A DNA stretch of 63,021 nucleotides, taken from Erysipelotrichaceae bacterium 7770_A6 (GTDB taxonomy: Bacteria; Bacillota_I; Bacilli_A; Erysipelotrichales; Erysipelotrichaceae). The stretch is from positions 1-63,021 of the forward strand of contig QQXM01000031.1 of assembly GCA_014610835.1 (NCBI GenBank), given 5' to 3'. Under the pieces are notes generated by a model. The model saw only the letters and a list, made by a program, of their open reading frames with translations, was not told the origin of the DNA and searched no databases. Positions 61,430-63,021 of this stretch are shown in pieces (position 1 is the first letter of the stretch; the number at the start of each line of letters is the position of its first letter). A program made the position numbers and the translations under genes.

Positions 61430-62365
61430 TTATCCTTTTATTCTTTCGATCACACGTAGCTTTGCGCTATGTGAACGATGATTTTCATCTAGTTCTTCTT
61501 GTGTTGCTAATATAGGCTTCCGATTTATTAATTGGAAGGAGGCCTGCTCCATCTGTTCAACCTTCAATGGAATTCTAGGCTCAACAAATGGAGCAGAGGA
61601 ATAGTCTTTAAATGTATTTTTTACAATACGGTCTTCTAATGAATGGAATGTGATGATTGCACATCTGCCATTTACATCCAATAGATCCAGTGCTTCTTCA
61701 ATTCCTTTCTGCAATGCACCAAGTTCATTGTTTACCTCAATGCGGATTGCCTGGAAGGTCTGTTTTGCTGGGTGACCCTTTTTACGCAGTTCCTTTGCAG
61801 GAAGTGCAGATTTAATCACATCTACCAATTCAAAAGTTGTTTTGATTGGCTGGATAGTTCTCTTTTTTACGATTGCTTTTGCGATTGCATACGCATATCT
61901 TTCTTCACCATATTCTTTCAAGATTCTTGTCAGTTCCTGCTCAGAATATGTATTGACAACTTTCTCTGCATCTAAATCTTGCTCCTGATTCATACGCATA
62001 TCAAGTCTTGCATCAAAACGATAAGAAAAACCTCTTTGGGAATCGTCAAACTGTGGTGAAGATACACCAAGGTCCATCATGATTCCATCTACTTTTTCAA
62101 CGCCTCTTGCATGCAGTTCTTCTTTCATTCTAGAAAAATCAGCATGAATCAGTGTTGCTTTATCAAGTACGTCTTTTAGATTTTCTCTGGATTCTTTTAA
62201 TGCCTGTTCATCTTTATCAAATGCATAGAGATGACCTGTTGTTAATTTCGAGATCAAATACTTTGCGTGCCCTGCTCTGCCAAGTGTTCCATCAACATAA
62301 ATACCGTCTGGTTTTACATTCAAGGAATCTACAGTTTCATGTAATAGTACTGATACGTGTTTCAT
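61430..62365 (-). CDS. rsmH: 16S rRNA (cytosine-1402-N4)-methyltransferase RsmH
   Basis: SAM-dependent methyltransferase for C1402 in the ribosomal P site. The 311 residues start with HVSVLLHETVDSLNVKPDG and contain VDGTLGRAGHAKYLI (SAM loop), GIMMDLGVSSPQFDDSQRGFSYRFDARLDMRMN and the C-terminal AIITFHSLEDRIVKNTF, all signatures of MraW/RsmH. The start overlaps the mraZ stop by 3 bases within ATGA. Confidence 0.97.
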   Translation of the reverse strand: MKHVSVLLHETVDSLNVKPDGIYVDGTLGRAGHAKYLISKLTTGHLYAFDKDEQALKESRENLKDVLDKATLIHADFSRMKEELHARGVEKVDGIMMDLGVSSPQFDDSQRGFSYRFDARLDMRMNQEQDLDAEKVVNTYSEQELTRILKEYGEERYAYAIAKAIVKKRTIQPIKTTFELVDVIKSALPAKELRKKGHPAKQTFQAIRIEVNNELGALQKGIEEALDLLDVNGRCAIITFHSLEDRIVKNTFKDYSSAPFVEPRIPLKVEQMEQASFQLINRKPILATQEELDENHRSHSAKLRVIERIKG

Positions 62366-62799
62366 TGTAATAAATCCGTCAATCCTTCTGCTAAGTTCTC
62401 AAAGCTTTCACATGATTCATCATCATAGACATCATATTTTTCAGCTGGCCAGATCTCGAAATGGTCGCTGACACCTACAATGACACAATTCTTGATGATT
62501 TTTGTATCATCAATTTGAAACTGAGGCAATAAAATTCTTCCCTGACTGTCAATACCGCATTCATCTGCTTTACCTGTAATATGTCTTACAAATGCTCTTG
62601 CAGCGGCATTGGTCTTAGGAAGCTTGTTCAGTTTCATTACCATCTCACCCCATTTTTCTTCTGTATATGCGGCAAGACATCCGTCCATCCATTCAGTTAC
62701 ATAGACAGACGTAGAAAGTTGGTCACGAAATTTGGCAGGAATAATGAGTCTGTTTTTTGAATCCAGATTATGTCTGTACTCGCCCATGAACATAACCAT
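62362..62799 (-). CDS. mraZ: Transcriptional regulator MraZ
   Basis: DNA-binding regulator of the division and cell wall operon, acting as a ring oligomer. The 145 residues have two SpoVT-AbrB-like folds: MFMGEYRHNLDSKNRLIIPAKFRDQL and CGIDSQGRILLPQFQ (each with the DxxGR/DSKNR turn that contacts DNA). I chose the ATG at 62799 (MVMFMGEYRH), 7 nt after GGAGG; ATGs at 62793 and 62787 are less well spaced and an upstream GTG (62823) precedes the ribosome-binding site. The C-terminal EIWPAEKYDVYDDE is typical. Confidence 0.96.
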   Translation of the reverse strand: MVMFMGEYRHNLDSKNRLIIPAKFRDQLSTSVYVTEWMDGCLAAYTEEKWGEMVMKLNKLPKTNAAARAFVRHITGKADECGIDSQGRILLPQFQIDDTKIIKNCVIVGVSDHFEIWPAEKYDVYDDESCESFENLAEGLTDLLQ

Positions 62800-62845
62800 C
62801 ACTTTTCCTCCACTTTCTACCACTCCATGACACTATTCTACCACT
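62800..62845 (-). promoter_or_regulatory. Array of five AGTG repeats before mraZ (predicted MraZ operator)
   Basis: On the coding strand AGTG occurs at 62845, 62834, 62824, 62814 and 62803 (5' ends), with steps of 11, 10, 10 and 11 bp, one helical turn each. Three of the five are AGTGG and the two nearest the gene are AAAGTG. Mollicute MraZ is known to bind AAAGTG-type direct repeats before its operon. The array ends at the start codon and includes the ribosome-binding site, so bound MraZ would block both transcription and translation. Confidence 0.7.
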
Positions 62846-62868
62846 TCTGTTGTTGTATGCAAGAAAAA

Positions 62869-62897
62869 ACTATACATTTCGTTCAATTTTACAAAAA
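62869..62897 (-). promoter_or_regulatory. Candidate promoter of the mraZ operon
   Basis: TTTTTG (62897-62892), a 17-bp spacer and TATAGT (62874-62869). +1 would be near 62862, so all five AGTG repeats lie downstream of the start point. The -35 match is weak. Confidence 0.4.
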
Positions 62898-62908
62898 TAG
62901 AGTAGAGT

Positions 62909-62932
62909 GAAGTAAATCAAATAATTTACTTC
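62909..62932. repeat. Perfect 9-bp palindrome upstream of mraZ
   Basis: GAAGTAAAT (62909-62917) and ATTTACTTC (62924-62932) around CAAATA. No T run follows on either strand, so it is more like an operator or an mRNA element of the gene to the right than a terminator. Confidence 0.6.
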
Positions 62933-62948
62933 GACCCTCTCATTGCAC

Positions 62949-63021
62949 TTATCCCGAATTATGTATTATCCCGAAAAAACAGGTTTTCTCTATAGAAAAT
63001 CAAGTAAAATTCGGGATAATA
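62949..63021. repeat. Three copies of TTATCCCGAA at the right edge
   Basis: TTATCCCGAA lies at 62949-62958 and 62966-62975 in the same direction, 17 bp apart, and inverted (TTCGGGATAA) at 63010-63019. The second and third copies extend to a perfect 12-bp inverted repeat (TATTATCCCGAA / TTCGGGATAATA) with a 34-bp loop ending at the last base of the window. This is likely a regulator binding site cluster or part of a larger repeat. Confidence 0.65.

Noticed and set aside
62949-63021. Start of a CRISPR array
   Set aside because: The unit is only 10-12 bp, copies face both ways and the intervals differ, unlike CRISPR repeats and spacers.
1-63021. Mobile element, prophage, plasmid or restriction and defence genes
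   Set aside because: No transposase, integrase, recombinase, phage structural protein, toxin-antitoxin pair or defence gene was recognised; all genes are housekeeping or envelope-related.

Overview
The window is a dense, AT-rich bacterial chromosome segment with about 57 protein genes, nearly all on the minus strand. Gene orders are those of Bacillota: priA-rsmB-rlmN-stp-stk-rsgA-rpe-thiN-rpmB, comN-secDF-recJ-apt-rel-hisS-aspS, mraZ-rsmH-ftsL-pbp-mraY and sufCDSUB. A pyruvate:ferredoxin oxidoreductase, a T-box leader, a MurT/GatD pair, PASTA proteins and CpoA-like glycolipid glycosyltransferases point to an anaerobic low-GC Gram-positive, most likely of the Erysipelotrichia. That placement is inference. 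The standard bacterial code is used, with TGA as stop. I saw no tRNA, rRNA, CRISPR array, prophage or insertion sequence.

Layout from the left. 1-6650: a shortened MATE exporter and an operon CNNM protein-rsmE-mtaB-murE-deoC. 6650-10400: an esterase, a C_GCAxxG_C_C protein, ftsZ and ftsA. 10400-20700: rpmB, the priA-to-thiN block and the divergent proC. 20700-24800: a Na/Pi cotransporter, a membrane EF-hand protein, a secreted SH3 protein and formyltetrahydrofolate cyclo-ligase. 24800-29540: the Suf iron-sulfur operon. 29650-32680 (plus strand): two surface foldase-like proteins, a HIT protein and a Nudix protein. 32700-39860: gatD, murT, yhaM, a glycosyltransferase-RecX fusion, a flippase-like membrane protein and a second glycosyltransferase. 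39900-44000: nifJ and yneF. 44000-47400: aspS and hisS behind a T-box leader. 47400-57830: rel, apt, a frameshifted recJ, murD, a MurL-type epimerase, a HAD phosphatase, secDF and comN. 57900-63021: mraY, a PASTA penicillin-binding protein, ftsL, rsmH and mraZ with its control region.

The main theme is the cell envelope and division. Lipid II assembly is spread over several operons: murE, murD with murL, mraY, and murT/gatD. The most interesting points are these: (1) a MurL-type UDP-MurNAc-L-Ala-L-Glu epimerase translationally coupled to murD and inserted into an otherwise conserved secDF-recJ block; (2) a 660-residue fusion of a GT4 lipid glycosyltransferase with a complete RecX; (3) five AGTG repeats at 10-11 bp spacing across the mraZ leader, a likely MraZ operator; (4) a hisS-aspS T-box whose specifier region reads GACAC, overlapping Asp and His codons; (5) three genes whose -10 box lies 6-7 nt before the start codon and which lack a well-placed ribosome-binding site, suggesting leaderless mRNAs; (6) a frameshift in recJ and a C-terminal deletion in the MATE gene.
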